Source: Istiophorus platypterus (Eukaryota; Chordata; Actinopteri; Istiophoriformes; Istiophoridae). From it: a stretch of DNA of 64,000 nucleotides. The DNA is taken from assembly GCA_016859345.1 (NCBI GenBank), contig CM029116.1, positions 2,995,143 through 3,059,142 of the forward strand, in the 5' to 3' direction. Shown piece after piece: positions 34,501-48,800 of the stretch (its first letter is position 1; the number at the start of each line of letters is the position of its first letter). The notes under the pieces were generated by a model. That model saw only the letters and a program-made list of their open reading frames with translations, was not told the origin of the DNA and did no database searches. A program made the position numbers and the translations under genes.

Positions 34501-37500
34501 GGTCCCGGCCTGCATCTGCCGGATGTGCCTCAGCGTTAACGGGTAACTTCGTGCCGGGGCTTGGAAGCCACCGGGGGTTTTTGGCGCGGCGTCCCTCCGC
34601 TGATAAGCAGCTTTGAATTCGGGCGGGCGGGGGCAGCTTTGGTTCAGGTTCAGAGTTAAAAGGAGAGGTCGGGAGAAAAGGAAAAAAGCCCCTGCACAAC
34701 TTAATAAACAAATAAATAAAACCCAAGAACAACGGTGGGGGGCCGTGGTCACTCCGAAGGCCAAAGACCGTCGGCCCAGGCGGAAGGGAGAGCGGGAGAA
34801 GTGGGAAAGGTGGAGCATTAGAAGTGGGAAAAGAACCAGAGGAGCATGCGTCAAAAATCTGCTGTGAAAATCAGACGTGCAATCAGACGGGAAAGGGACA
34901 TGGTTGATGTTTGAAAGTGACATACTCAATACTTCCTGTTTACTGAAGATGGAGGTGACTAACTCAGAGCTTCACAGTGACCAACCCAAGTTCAGTCAGA
35001 GCTCTGACGGAATAACAGGCACAAAAAAGGCTTTTAAAGTGCACAAACCAAAGAAACACAGTATATTTAGCTATAAATATATGTAATTACAGTTATTAAT
35101 TATTGGAGTGCCGTTGACTAACTCTTGAACCTGTGGCTGTTTTAGATCTTTTTTCATGTGTAGTAATAAAAGCTAAAGCTCTGATGCTGGTATAAACATT
35201 AAAAACCGAGAAGAATCTCCAGCAGGTTCTGGTCGCCGTCTGTTGTGACTTCCTGGAAATCGGCCCGGGGCCAGTGATAGATTCCCGTCTGGAATTGGTG
35301 ACCCGGTGTGGCATCAGGATCTCAGCGGCCCCGAAATCTCCTTCCAGGAACTATTTACGCCGGACGACCAGCAGGCCCGGTTGTTTTTCACAGGGACTTC
35401 TGCAGTTGATAGTGGTTCCATAGAAAGCTCCTCGCAGTGAGGTCAGCGGTCTTTGGTCGGGGTCAAATAAGGACAGCTCCTGATGCAAAAAAAAAAAAAA
35501 AAGTCTCTCATAAACATAAGCCTGTTTGTTTCTGTTTGTTTGTGACCGTCCTCCACCGCGGCCACAACACCCTGACTTTCCACTGTACCATTTAAAAGTC
35601 AAACTTGCAGGCAGCCATTTGGGGTGAGCCACAGAGCACCGCCACCGCCACCACCACCGCCAGCGGCATTAAAATATCTCCGACTGTGAAGTGTCAGCCC
35701 CCGCTGCGGCTCATTTTGTATTTTAATTTTTCCAACCAAATGGGCGCAGCAGCCCCTGACAGTGGCACTGACCTTTGCCCTGATACTTGGGCGGCAAAAA
35801 TTAGTGCGAAAGACACATGTGAGTGTAAAAATTTTATACGTTCTCCAGAAGTTTATCGTCTAATGGAAGCTCTGACAGCCCCCCCCCCCCGCCGAGCCTC
35901 CTATATTGCTGTGTACTACCTGCCCCACTCTCACTGAGCTGATGTACTTCTATTTGAGGCGTGACAGCGTGCCGATGGGTATTTCCTCTGAGAGAGAAGT
36001 GGGCGGGCCGGGAGTTCTGGCATATCTTAATCTGAACTGCAGACAGGAAGGCAGGAACCCCCCCCCACACACACACACACACACACACCACCCCCACCCC
36101 TACCGAGTAGCTGCACCCACTGAATTTAGGAGTTTGCTCTTCAACTTAAATTAACCATTTTGCTGTTTCATTTTTTCTTTTCATTTCTCATTTTTCATTC
36201 CTATTTCCATCTTTCCTGACCAGCTGTCAGTCAAACAGTGTGGGTGGAGACGTCGAGATCCTTTTCCTTCATTTTGTCTTTTAAATTTTTTTTTCCTACC
36301 GATGACATTTGAGTTTCTGTGGCCAGTTGCCGTCAACTTTGTTGTTTAGTCGCTGTTCCCCTCGCTGCTCAAGCCGATACCAGGTTTATTCTTATATTTA
36401 TCACAAAATGTACCATAAGTTACACATTTATTACTTTATTTTAAAAACTTTAAAAAAAATTTAAAAACTTCTATAAAAGCTGGGGAAGGACTATGCAGGA
36501 TTGCAATAAGTCGCATCAGTCTCTGGCTGAGAGAACGAGCATTTTAATGTAAACTTTAAACGTGACTTTAAAACAAAGTGCGATGAGAAAAGCCCATCAG
36601 TGAGGGGACGGACCGTGGACGGACGGTGGACGGACAGTGGGGCAGGAGTGGCCCCCAACCCCCGAGATTTTAAACAGAGCCACTGTCACCAGCGTCGCCT
36701 CTCTACAGACAGAAGAAAAGCCTCAAAGAAGAGCAAAAAAAAAAAAATAGCCCATCATGATGCAAACCACGCAAAAGTAAATGAACTTGGATTAATAATC
36801 TAACCTGCCTGAGGCTCCACCTGGTACAGTGGAACCCATTTTAAGTCAGTTTATGAGATGAAAAATAAAATACTCATGACACATGAGTTTATAATGTCAT
36901 GTTTGTCATGTGTCTGCAGGCCACCTTTGACTAACTGCGTTTCGGCAGTGTTTCAGCAGCGACTATGGGCATGTGTGTGGCTTTGACCTGTTTTCACTGA
37001 GGAAATCTAAATTCACAGTATGTCAACTTTACTCGAGAGCTTTTCTCTCTCACCAAAATTCTGAGTCAGTGTCTTCATGGTCATTATATAATAATATACA
37101 AACTCTGGTGGGGTGAAGTGGTCTTACTTTCTCACTATGAAATTCTTCTCTCTCAGCTCTATACTGTAGCACTGTAGACTTGTGGAAACAACTTAGACGC
37201 ATTGTGAAAACATTTGTTTGTGAAGGAAGTCACCTCCTTGGCTCCTGTTTATCAATAACATGATTAAGCAAAGACAAGTTGACATGATTCTCCGATATCA
37301 CACTTTGAAATGTCAGCATGAGTGTGAGTGTGTGTGTGTCTCTCTAATGCCACGGAGTGATGGGGAGGCTGTTTGTTGCACTCCACTGGTCTGGACGCCA
37401 AACATGCAAATTGAAGCTCCTGCCTCTCAGATACAATTCATGTACAATGTGCCGTCACCAAATGACAGTTTGATTCATTTTAACCTGCAGGCTGTTTGTT

Positions 37501-40333
37501 TGTTTTTGTGATTTCAGGCGCGTAACAAGCAGAACGGGGAGCTGGCGGCCATTAAGGTCATCAAGATGGAGCCAGGTGATTTTTTTATTTTTAATTTTCC
37601 CCCTTAAAGTTTCTCTTGATGACTCTCGGGAAACACCAGAACTCATGTTAGTCTTCGCATCTCCTTCACCCCCCTCCAAAAAAAACACTTTCACTCGCAC
37701 TTTCTTTTGGTTTTTATAACACATCTGCAATGTCAGATGGTGGAATGTTAGAGCTGTTGATATCCTGCCGATGGACAAAGACAATAAACATCCTCCAGGC
37801 CGGTGGCAAGTGGTGAAAGCCCCCAGACTTGTTCTAATGAACAGTCATCGCAGTTACTGGTGCTGCTGACTAAATATCACACCACAGCAAATGTTAAAAA
37901 GCAGAGCTAGGCTAACACACACGCACACACACACACAAAAAAAAGGGGGAAGGAGAGAGAGTTGTTATTTCCTAGAGTGGCACAGCAACACCGATCACAC
38001 AGATAAAAGCTACTAGTCATTAGACTCCACCAGTGACAGAATAAAACAGGCTGCGACTGCGCTCAGTTAAACCTCCAACAGTTCGAATTAAAAAAAGTTT
38101 AAAAAAAGAAGAAGAAAAAAAAAGAAAGTTCAAATGAGAGACCACATTGAAACATTCAGTGATTCAGCTCATTGTCAAAAGCTGCTCCACCTTATTTAGA
38201 TGCTGATTCATTCTGTTCATCCGTAATGAATTCTTCGTTCAGACGAGAATTGGAGGCTCAGCTCAAGCACCGGCTCGAGCTGCCAGTTGATAGACGAGCT
38301 CAGCTTCTGCTCTATAGTGTCTTCTCCTCGCAGCAAAGCAGCTCATCATGCAAAAGCCGCGTGGGAGCCGCAACCGTCGGTATCTAGGGCCGCAGACGTT
38401 CACGTCGGGGGACGTGTCAGAGGTCATCCGTCGATTGACATGTCAAAACCCTCCCCTGCTCACAGCTGTGACCGTGACCTCAAAGGGGTCAGCTTGACAG
38501 CGGATTGCCAGAATCCTGGATCGGGATCCGCCACCTTGTACAAGCATTTCTCCCCCTTTCTGCTTCTTATCCTGTAGTCACTTTTGCATCGTCATCTCAA
38601 AATCTAGCTTCATTTCAATTTTTTTTTTTTTTTTGCAGACTATGGGGAGATTTTCTGGCTGTGCAGGACAGAAAGATTAGAAACTTTCCGGTAAAGTCAG
38701 CGTTGATATTTAACAACCCCAGTTACAATCTAGCTCATCGCTGACAATCGAAACCAGCGATCATCTAATGGCTTATTCATGTGAACAGGGCGCTGCCTTC
38801 GATCCAAACAGTAGCTGGTACATGCAAACCTGCTGGCTACCTCCCCTCCCCCCCGCTCCAGTGCTCACACTGCATGTAATGTGATGACAATGATAAACAC
38901 CCCCCCCTCTCTGTCTGGTCCCACAGAGGACGATTTCTCCATCATCCAGCAGGAGATCATTATAGTAAAAGGCTGCAAACACCCCAACATCGTGGCGTAT
39001 TACGGCAGCTACATACGGTAAGATGTGTGTGTCCAGGGTGACCCCCCCCGCATCAGTCATGGATGCTGCGGCTGACTCTGAGATCTCCTCTTCTCCCTGC
39101 AGAGCTAATAAACTGTGGATCTGCATGGAGTTCTGTGGAGGAGGCTCCCTCCAGGATATCTACCATGGTGAGGGAGGGAGAGAGTGTGTGTGTGTGTGTG
39201 TGTGTGGCTAATATTTGAAGAACCCACACCGACGAAACCACCTTTGTGAGTTTTTATGGTTTTTATTTTATCCGATGTAAGTTACATCTTTAAAAAAAAA
39301 AAAAAAAATTAATTCAAAACAGATCCGAGAGATAACTGTTGGAGTGAGAACCCTACTACACATGTCCTTCCAACATGGTCCCCAAGATGGTCAAAAACAT
39401 ACGGCAGTAAAAGAACAAATGAGTCAATAAACAACAATAAAAAGATATGAGAAGATATGGGACACTTCACAAAGCCTGCAGACCCCATGATGACTCAGAG
39501 CTGTGTCTCACTAGCTCCTGATAAAGCGATAAAGCTAAATATTGATTTTAAGACCAAGACCAAAACAACATTAGACCTAAACATATCTACAGTGGGTTGT
39601 GAGCATTGTTGTTCAGAAAAAAAAACCCAAAAACAAAAAGCAATGAGCAGGGGACTGTTCTGCATCATGCTGAGATTTAAGGCTTTCAGAAATCCCCCTC
39701 CCACTCCTGCTGGCTGCTTCTGACCCAGTCATTCAAGGACAGAAACAGTGCAAAACAGGAGACTGAGGTCAAGCAGAAAACCTTTTCTGAACCTATAAGC
39801 ACAAAGAGAGACCTAATAGTATTGCCCTTAGTGACTTTATGTGTTTTTTTTTCCCCCTCACGTAGAAACAGGAGATCCTGCAGATAAAGCGTTGTAGTCA
39901 CTGGCGTCACAGTGGAGACACAAGGGCACCATTTTATATCCAAATATCCAACTGTGCCACCCTGCAACAGACTCAGTACACTTTACACAACTATGTCACC
40001 GTTGTAACTACCCTTGATCACTTCATAAGTTTTTCTTTGAGTCATATAAAATGCTTTGAACGCTGCTTCTCCGCTGAATTATTATAAATATATTATATTG
40101 ATACAAGTAAATTGTGCTCCGCAGTGACTGGTCCTCTGTCTGAGCCACAGATAGCCTACATCTGCAGGGAGATGCTACAGGTAATTGCATGTGTTTCATC
40201 ATTAGCAAGCTAAAGGATGTTTTAGGCAGAAAAAACCCCTTTATTTTTTGTGTCTGAGGAGGTTTCAGTAAGTGAAATTAATAATGAGAAGCTTTTATTT
40301 TGGTGACAAACTCAGCTGTCAGTTTTATGATGA

Positions 40334-40395
<62 letters not shown>

Positions 40396-42759
40396 TGTGC
40401 GTGCGTGTGTGTGTGAGACCAGGGCCTGGATTACCTGCATGCACAGAAGAAAATCCACAGAGACATCAAGGTGAGCTTGTCAGAAAGTGACTTGGGACCT
40501 TTGTTTCACATCTTTTGTTTACTTGCATCTTGCATTTATTTGCGGTAAGAGCACAACAAGTCTGCAGTGAACAAAAAAAATTCAGATCACCGCAGGAAAA
40601 ACTGGGTCACTGCAGCAACAGCAAGTAAAGATGTAAACAACAACACAGATAACGCTGTGCTGAAGATTAGGGTTTGACCTATGAAAGAATAAGATAATGC
40701 CTATATATATATATATAATCTGTTACTGAAACTGCAGTAGGTTTTTGTTTTTCTCAGTCTCAGGGCCCGGCAAATGATTAGTGCGTTGGCAGGGGAGCGT
40801 CTTCTCACGTCTTAGGCCATCTGTGTCCGTGTCGATGTTTATCTCTCCCTCTTCGGCTTTTCCAGGGCGCCAACATCCTCCTCAACGATCAGGGCGAGGT
40901 CAAGCTGGGTAGGTGGAGGCTCTACACCGGAGCCGGTGTGGTTAAGATGAATCAGCCGCAGGAGTCACAACCCAAATTGACGCATTGCCTGGAGGAGCGA
41001 GTCAGTCTCCGCGGTGTTTCGTGCCGCTTGAGAATCTGTTTATGTGATGGTCTGGATCCTGCTGAAGAACGTTCATTTACAATCAACTTTCGGGTTTAGA
41101 TTTCCCATGAATTCATCCAAAAAGGAGTAATGACTGAATAATATTGAAGGGCCTATTTGAACTTTTCATCACACATCAAAAGTTTAAAAAAAGGGCCTTT
41201 TTTAAAAAACCTTGGGTTTATGCACTAGAGAGAAATTTCACCACCTGTTACTTTTGTAGGAATTTCCAGTGAGAAATTAAGAAAAGTGCACATGTTAAAT
41301 TTGGATCTGAGGCCTGACTCACTTGAGATTTTGCAGAGAAGCCTTTCTTGCTGATTTGCACACCAGCAAAAAAGAAAAGAAAAAAAAAAAGAAGCCCTGC
41401 AAATATGTGATGCATTGAATGAGTGGCTGTTGTGGTTTTCATTCTCATTTTCTGTTTCCTCTGCCGCGTAGCTGACTTTGGGATCTCGGCTCAGATCACA
41501 GCCACTCTGGCCCGGAGGATGTCCTTCATCGGGACGCCATACTGGTACGGGACCCTCCTCCCCCTCTCTCTGCAGCTTTCGAATGACGTCCTCTGAACGC
41601 CCAGAGCTGAATATTTAGGCCGTTGGCCACCGGGAGCAAATTTGTGTGAACTCTTTTATGCACATGGTAAACTCGTGAGGAAAGTAAGATATAATAGCTC
41701 ATTACAAACTGTTTGCATGTCGTGTTTACAGCATGATGACGTAATTTTTCAAGCAGCAGTTTGTTTAGTGCAAACATTTCAATGATATTCGAAATATGTC
41801 ATATGTTTCAACCTCACGAGGATTTTATTTACTGTCCCAGATAATTCAAATTGGTTTTTTTGCATCACAAGCTCGGCTGCTTCACCTCGTCTTTTTTTCA
41901 CCCAGAGCTGTTTTCACAGAGCCGCAGTCTGGTGTCAAAAAAAAAACAAAACCAAAAAACAACTTGCAGCGTAACCTTAGATCCGTCGGTGTGCCTGGTT
42001 GTGTCGCCTTTGGATGTGCTATGACCCACGTGTTGCTGTTCCCTTCCCGTCCTTAGGATGGCGCCAGAGGTGGCGGCGGTGGAGTTAAAAGGCGGCTACA
42101 ACGAACTGTGCGACATCTGGTCCGTGGGCATCACAGCCATAGAGCTGGCGGAGCTACAGCCCCCACTGTTTGATGTCCACCCGCTGCGGTAAACACACAC
42201 AACCACACACACACATACACTGAGTGCCCATAAACATCTACACATACACACATCAATCATAGAAATGATAGAATTATAGAAATGAGGGTTTACTATTCTG
42301 CACAGGAGCAGAGGTTCTGCTGTGACTATTATAGGTTATACAGACCACATGTGACTCTCCTACATCAAAACCATGCAGCTGACTACATTGTGCTATCCGA
42401 CCTATCAGAATCAAGCATTCCCTGTGACGCAAAAGCATCGTGAATATTTTTTAGGGATGAAAACAGACATATTTAGGAAAGGAACAGATTTTAACACATT
42501 CCCACCCATGGCGAAGGCTTGTTTTTATGCTTCAGAGAGACACTTCAAGTGTCCCAAGCGGTTGCCCAGTTTATGCACACACACAAACACACACACACAC
42601 ACATCTTCCCGACATTCACCTCTTCGCAGAATGGAACAAAGAGCACACTGTGGTTCATGGTCCAGCCCACAAACCAAATCAACTGCAGGACCCTTGAGGT
42701 CCATGCAGATACGTATGCAACATGAGGAAACACACACAGATCCTTGTTGATCACGGTTG

Positions 42760-42801
<42 letters not shown>

Positions 42802-45800
42802 TGTGTGTGTGCTTGTGTGGTTTTTTTCTCTGTAGTGTCCTGTTTCTCATGTCCAAGAGCGGCTACCAGCCTCCTAAACTGAAGGACAAGTCTAAATGGT
42901 AAATAAACACTATCTGCTACTACACTATCACAATAGACAGTAAAGTGTATTCTATCATACAATCATAGGGTCAACTAGTTCCCTTGATGTAAGTCATTAG
43001 ATCTTTTGTTCGTGTACGTTCACACAGGAAATGTTTAAAATCCGGAAAAAGAGATGAAATGAAAGCTAAAGCGAAAGGACCTCGTACTGGTGTGTTGAAT
43101 GAAACCGATAAACGAGATCTAAATACAACAAAGTTATTCATGTGTGCACGTATTCATGAAGAACTACATGTAGAAAATGCAGAGCTGCCAACGTGTGTCC
43201 TGCCCGCAGGTCGTCCACCTTTTACAACTTTGTCAAGGCCATGTTGGTGAGGAACCCGAAGAAGAGACCCAGCGCCTCCAAGATACTCTCGGTCAGTTCT
43301 GCTCGCCACCGCCTCACTCTGCTTTGTATGGTGTTGGTTCTACATCTAGTTGACCGGTAATTTCAGCCGAGAAAGACCAGATGACAGACAATCTGTCAGT
43401 CGAAGGGGGAGACTGTTGGTTATGGCTGTAAAGTTCCCACTTGAGTTTATAAAACGGAGCAACCCTCAATTTGCACTAAAACATTGACCAGGGACAGTTT
43501 GCGAGGAGATATGACTTTGTTTTTGTTTTTTGTTTTTTAACTGAAGCAGCTGTAATCGATATTTTTATGAAACTGATTGAAACGACAGTGTTTAAGGGGC
43601 GGTGAGGCTTTTTGAGAATCTTCAGCTCCACTCGACCTTACTCGGCTCATCGTCCTCTGCCTCTGCCTCTGCCTCTCCTCAGCACTTGTTTCTGACCCAG
43701 CCGGGCCTGAGCCAGGAGCTGACCCTGGACCTGCTGGAGAAGTTCCGGCATCCTGAGAAACTGAGGACCTGCCTGGTGACGGAGGACGAGGAGATGGAGG
43801 TCTCGACCGGGTTCTTACTAACATTTTAGAAGTGAATTGCTTGTCCGTCAAAAAAAGATGTATCATTTTAATCCATGATTTCTGTGGTTTATCCCAGCTT
43901 TTGTTGGGTGTAATTTGATTTCACGTTTGAAATTTGAAATGAAATCTGTTAACCGGTGGAGGGGACGTCTGTCTGTCCAGGTCCCCTCCCCTCTTCTTAC
44001 CGAGGGTTAAAGGCTCTGACAGTGTTACCGTATGTGTTTTATTGTTGAATTAAGGTGGCAGCTCCTGGATCTCTAAGGAGGATCCAGTCCATCAACAAAC
44101 ACAACCGAGCGGAGAGGACAAACTCTGATATAAGCTGTAAGCAAAATGCACACTTCAGGTGTTTATGTTTTTTTTTTAATAATTTCATCTCCTTTTTTTT
44201 TTGTTCAAAATCTTCCCTTCCAGGAGCATTTTTTTTCCTTTTCAGCTCAACCGTTTAGTTGTCCATTCACGACAAAACAGGAAATTTGACTCCTTATCTC
44301 CCGAGAGAAAACACGTTTTGATTTACTGAACCAAATATGCACATTTGCATTCACTTTACAGCGCAGAGTACATATGCAACACACGGTCTGTGTACGCAAC
44401 ACGGCACGAAAAACAAAATAAAACTGCTTATAGCAGCATAAATTCTCATAATGCTAATATAGACGGTGGAAGTTTCACTGCGGACAGTGGCTGAAATGTT
44501 CTGGCGCGGGATGTTGATTATGGAGAGTGTCGACTTATTAATGGTTTTACTTGCCGTTGCTCAGTGGAACAGATCTACACTCAGAGGCCTGTGAGGAAGG
44601 AGTCACCGCATGTAACGGTAAGAATGTTTATTTACACGTTTGATTACATAATTAATTATACATCTTATTACTGTGCATTACACAATAGCACTACATGTCC
44701 TGTGAGCATTAATGTGCATGCCAAAATACACAGTACATACAGTATATATACAACAGACATGTGTCTGTATTTGTACTGTAAGTTGAGTATTAATCCTGTT
44801 AGTATTTCAAAGTAGATAATTTTCTGAAATATTTTCAGTTTGTTAAAAAGTCAACAGCATAACAAACAGAGATCCGTGCAGTATAATCCCCTCGTGTCAA
44901 AAAGAGCTGCGGTTGCCATGAACCCCGCAAACTCTGTTTCTGATCGGCATCCCTCCCAGCCTCGTTTCGAGCAAACACACTAAACATATCATCATACTTA
45001 TCACAAACCAAACAAAAGTTTTAGTCTAATGCAACAAATAACACATTGTGGGTGAGAGTTTGCAACTGCCTGGTTCCCTCTTTGCTATTTTTCTCCTTCT
45101 CACTTCCTTGTTCTCCACTACTTGTTTTCACTGTCGCCAAATTTTTAAAACATCAGTAATTTCATGTTTTGGGTTTTTTTTCTTTTAATAGTTGAGGCCT
45201 TCGCTGGGATCAACTGGCAGCAGCAGGAGTCCAGTGAGGTAACTGGACAAGAAAAAAAAAAAGAAGCACAGGCATGAATTTGCTTTAACGCAGATATCTG
45301 AGTAAAATAGCTACCCCCCCTTTTTCCTCTCTCTCTTTCTAGCAGGGACGAGGACACAGACTCGGATGACGACTACGACGATGTGGACATGTAAGAAGAC
45401 GCCACCATGTCCTGAGACGGCACATGATTGGCTTATTCCACCACCACTACGGTGGCCTGGACTTAAACTGTCATGTCTTGTCCAGAGCTGATTCTATGTT
45501 AAAATGTTCTTATTTGGTAATTTGTTAAAGCTCGGGACCTGAGCCCCCCCCCCCCCCGAATTATTTAACAGTGCGTTTGACCCCCCAGCAGTCATTTCCT
45601 GTGTTTTTACATCCAACTGATCCTATGCAGCATTTCCATCGGCTGCTCTGACACCCCCTCTCTGTCTTTTGTCCACCCCAGCCCTACGATACAGGCCACC
45701 AGGTAAGCCCAGCGAACACCAGCTCACGCCTGCATTAATGTGTACTTGCATCATTTACACGCCGGACTGAACCAGCGCTCTCTCCACCAACAGCTACATG

Positions 45801-48800
45801 ACTGATGACATCCCGCCGCCGCTCCCTCCAAAAGTAAGGCGGCGAATTTTAAGCTAAAGCCTTTTTTTTATAACTCTTTTTACATCCTATTTACAACGTT
45901 ATCGTCAAGCAATTTTTGGGTCATAACGGTTATCACGTATATTTCACATTATTTGTCTTTATCACATTCGTGCAAAGGCTGATATTTGAGTGCAAGCTGT
46001 TAACAATTACTGCCAAGTGCCTTTCTCCACTCATGTTCATTTATTTTTCAGAGGTTGTACCACACGTGACGGCAATTAATTTTTGCATTTTTATCATTTT
46101 TGTATTAAATATTAGTATATTTGATAGTTAATCAGTAGTTTGTTGTGCTTATTGTAAAGCATTAAACACATAGTTTGTACATTTTATGATATTACTGGGA
46201 AATTTCATAATAATAGCACTGTTTGATGAAGATTATGTCCAAGATCAGGATAGAACATCCAAGATCCAGTCGTTTTCCCAGAGACACTGATCCATGTCGG
46301 CATCCTTTCCCCCGTTTGCAGCCCAAAGCGCGGACCAGCTCGGAGGAGAGCATGGCGGGGGACGACGACTGGTCGAGGAAACCCTGCTCCCTGTACACCC
46401 CCTCCCTTCTCAGGACCTCCAGTGGGACGCACGTCCGGCCTACACCCCAGCCGCGAGCCTCGCGACACTCAGGTGAGCCGCCTCACCTTTACGCTGCACT
46501 GGAGGGGCCCGGCCAGAGGAAATAAACCCCCAATCCCCAGTACAGCAGCGAACTTTAATATGTTTGTGCTTTCGTGCAATATTTGCCACAGTAAACATTA
46601 AAGAATGGATGATTAACAGAGGCTTATTTAAAAAGCATTCAAGATTGTGCTCTGTTATACAAGATATTTAAAATCTAATATTTCAGAGGTATTTTGCCCA
46701 TTATCTCTCACTTACACATCTAGTGAATAGAAAGAAAAAGACTTATAATCAACCCAGAATTATTATTTGAAGGAGACTTTTCATCTATAAAACAACTTTT
46801 TTTTTTTTTAAATTTGAATGCAATGTAAGTCACCAAGTTTTTCTTATTGTACGTTTATGTGTGTGTGTTTGTGTGCGTGTGTGTGTGTGTGTGTGTGTAT
46901 TTGTGTGTGAGCCAGACCCTGTGTCCATGTCCGCCCAGTTTAACGACAACCCGCCGGACCTCCTCCCTCCAGAGCTCCCTCCCAAAGGCATCCGCAGACG
47001 GCAACCCCCTTCAAAGGTAGAGCGGACGGTAAAAAGACGGGAACTATACACATCGGGAAGTAGAAAATTCCCCGCGAGACATGGGAATCGTGTTAAAATG
47101 GGTTTCTTTGAGAAAGTAGAGGAGTATTTTCAGGGGCTGGTGCGGGTATAAGGGATGAAATGTTTTGGCTTATAGCCTTTACAGACTCCAAAGTTCAGCC
47201 GTAGACACTAGAGGAATATCTTCTCCCCTCTTCTCCTCCTCCGTCCTCAAACCCTCCTCATGGAGTTTCCCCCTTTTTTTCTCAGGACCTCGCCGAGTGT
47301 GTCAGCTCCGTCATAAAGAAGCCTCCCGTGAGTTTCTGCTGCTTGGCCAGAAGTTCTCCTCCTTACATATCGGCTTCCCTGCTTGCAACATTTGCCGTTG
47401 TCAGACACACACACACACACACACATGCTCAGTATCTTACCCGTGGGGAGCAGCTGTTTAAATCAAATTTCAATTATTATGTCTTGAAGTTTAAATTATT
47501 AGGTAGAATCTTCAAGTTCTGAGATCAGCTTGAAAAAAAAAAATGCTATTTTTAAATATCATCATGAGGTAAAATTCAAAGAACAGTGTTTGTGATATAT
47601 GTATTGAACATGTTGTATCATTTCCTCCTCAGAAATGTCAAGCACATGGCTTAAAACTAATAATAACCTCAGCCTCATCCCCTCATTGACCTTTACCGTT
47701 TGTGCATGTGTTTTCGTGGGTGTGATGTAGGCGTTGATCTGCAGATAAAGCAGATGAATACAGTTATTCTGCTGCCTGTGTCACTGTTACAAATGAGCCT
47801 GGGAGGGACGATGTGAATAATCTGTCTTCCTCCCCTCTCCTGTCAGGCTTACTTCAAAAAGATCTTTCACGGCTGCCCCCTTAAAATAAACTGCTCCACA
47901 ACCTGGGAAAACCCAGCTACCAAAGGTTGTATCGCCGACTTGAGCACACAGTAAACTCTCTGCTCTCTTTTAATGTTTCCTCAACAAACGTCTGCCCCCT
48001 CCCATCGTCTGACCAGTCTGTGTCTCCCCTCTGTGACCTCAGACCAGCACCTGATCCTGGGGGCCGAGGAAGGGATCTACACCCTGAACCTGAACAGCTC
48101 AGAGGCCACGATGGAACTGGTAGGTTTTTTTTTAATCTTTGCTCCAGAGCTGCATCGTGTGTTCTAAAAACTGCTGGGTTGTGAAAAGCAGGGCATTGAT
48201 ATTATCCCCACTGATGTCAGCCCCAAAATGAATCTAGGAAAAACTCCTAAGCACTGCTTCAGTTGGTTAATGTTATCTTGGCCAATTTTTTTTCGTCCCT
48301 GAGGTTATTGTAATGCGGATCCCCGGAGAGAACAAAGGATCTGACACACTACAGTACTCGAGTCACACTTGAGCTTGAAAAGCGATTAAAGCGTCTTTGA
48401 AAAGGATTCTAGAGCTTTGAGGAAGCAGCAAATGAATGGTCGTCTTTTCTCTTTCTCTTCCAGTTGTATCCGGGGAAGTGTACCTGGGTCTACACCATTA
48501 ATAACGTCCTCATGTCTATATCAGGTAAACTGAAAAAATAAAACCGGACCCTCGTTTCAGCTGTGTGTCTCCGTTCTGACAGAAGACGGGACGCTGAGAA
48601 AGCAGAGGACATGTTACCACAGCAAAGGATTTCCGGCTGACTCTTCCTGCTTTTACTCCTAATGCATTTGCTGACCTGCTTAGCAACAGGAGCTAGCTCT
48701 CTGAACAGGCTGTAGTTAGTGTCTGTCTGTGGACTTGTTGTGACCCCGTGATGGCTGCAGCAGGATGAACCAAATAAGACCAACTGTGTTCGCAGGCAAA

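Larger units (their letters stand above)
26635..37517 (+). other. map4k1: map4k1 intron 1 (10.9 kb)
   Basis: The longest intron in the window. It holds a (TTCAGG)n-like hexamer stretch (27651-27692), an AT-rich tandem repeat (28264-28361), CA/GT microsatellites (30454-30490, 31543-31576, 32769-32832) and low-complexity tracts. I searched by eye for conserved exons, tRNAs and transposon ends and found none I could support. Regulatory elements could be present but are not recognisable. Confidence 0.6.
26527..43291 (+). other. map4k1: map4k1 kinase-domain exons 1-11
   Basis: Encodes residues 1-273. Catalytic elements in order: glycine loop GGGTYGEV (exon 1), ATP-binding Lys49 (exon 2), catalytic Asp140 in HRDIKGAN (exons 6-7), DFG and activation segment ATLARRMSFIGTPYW (exon 8), and APE (exon 9). 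Thr168 and Ser174 match the activating sites known from mammalian HPK1. Nothing needed for catalysis is missing. Confidence 0.93.
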
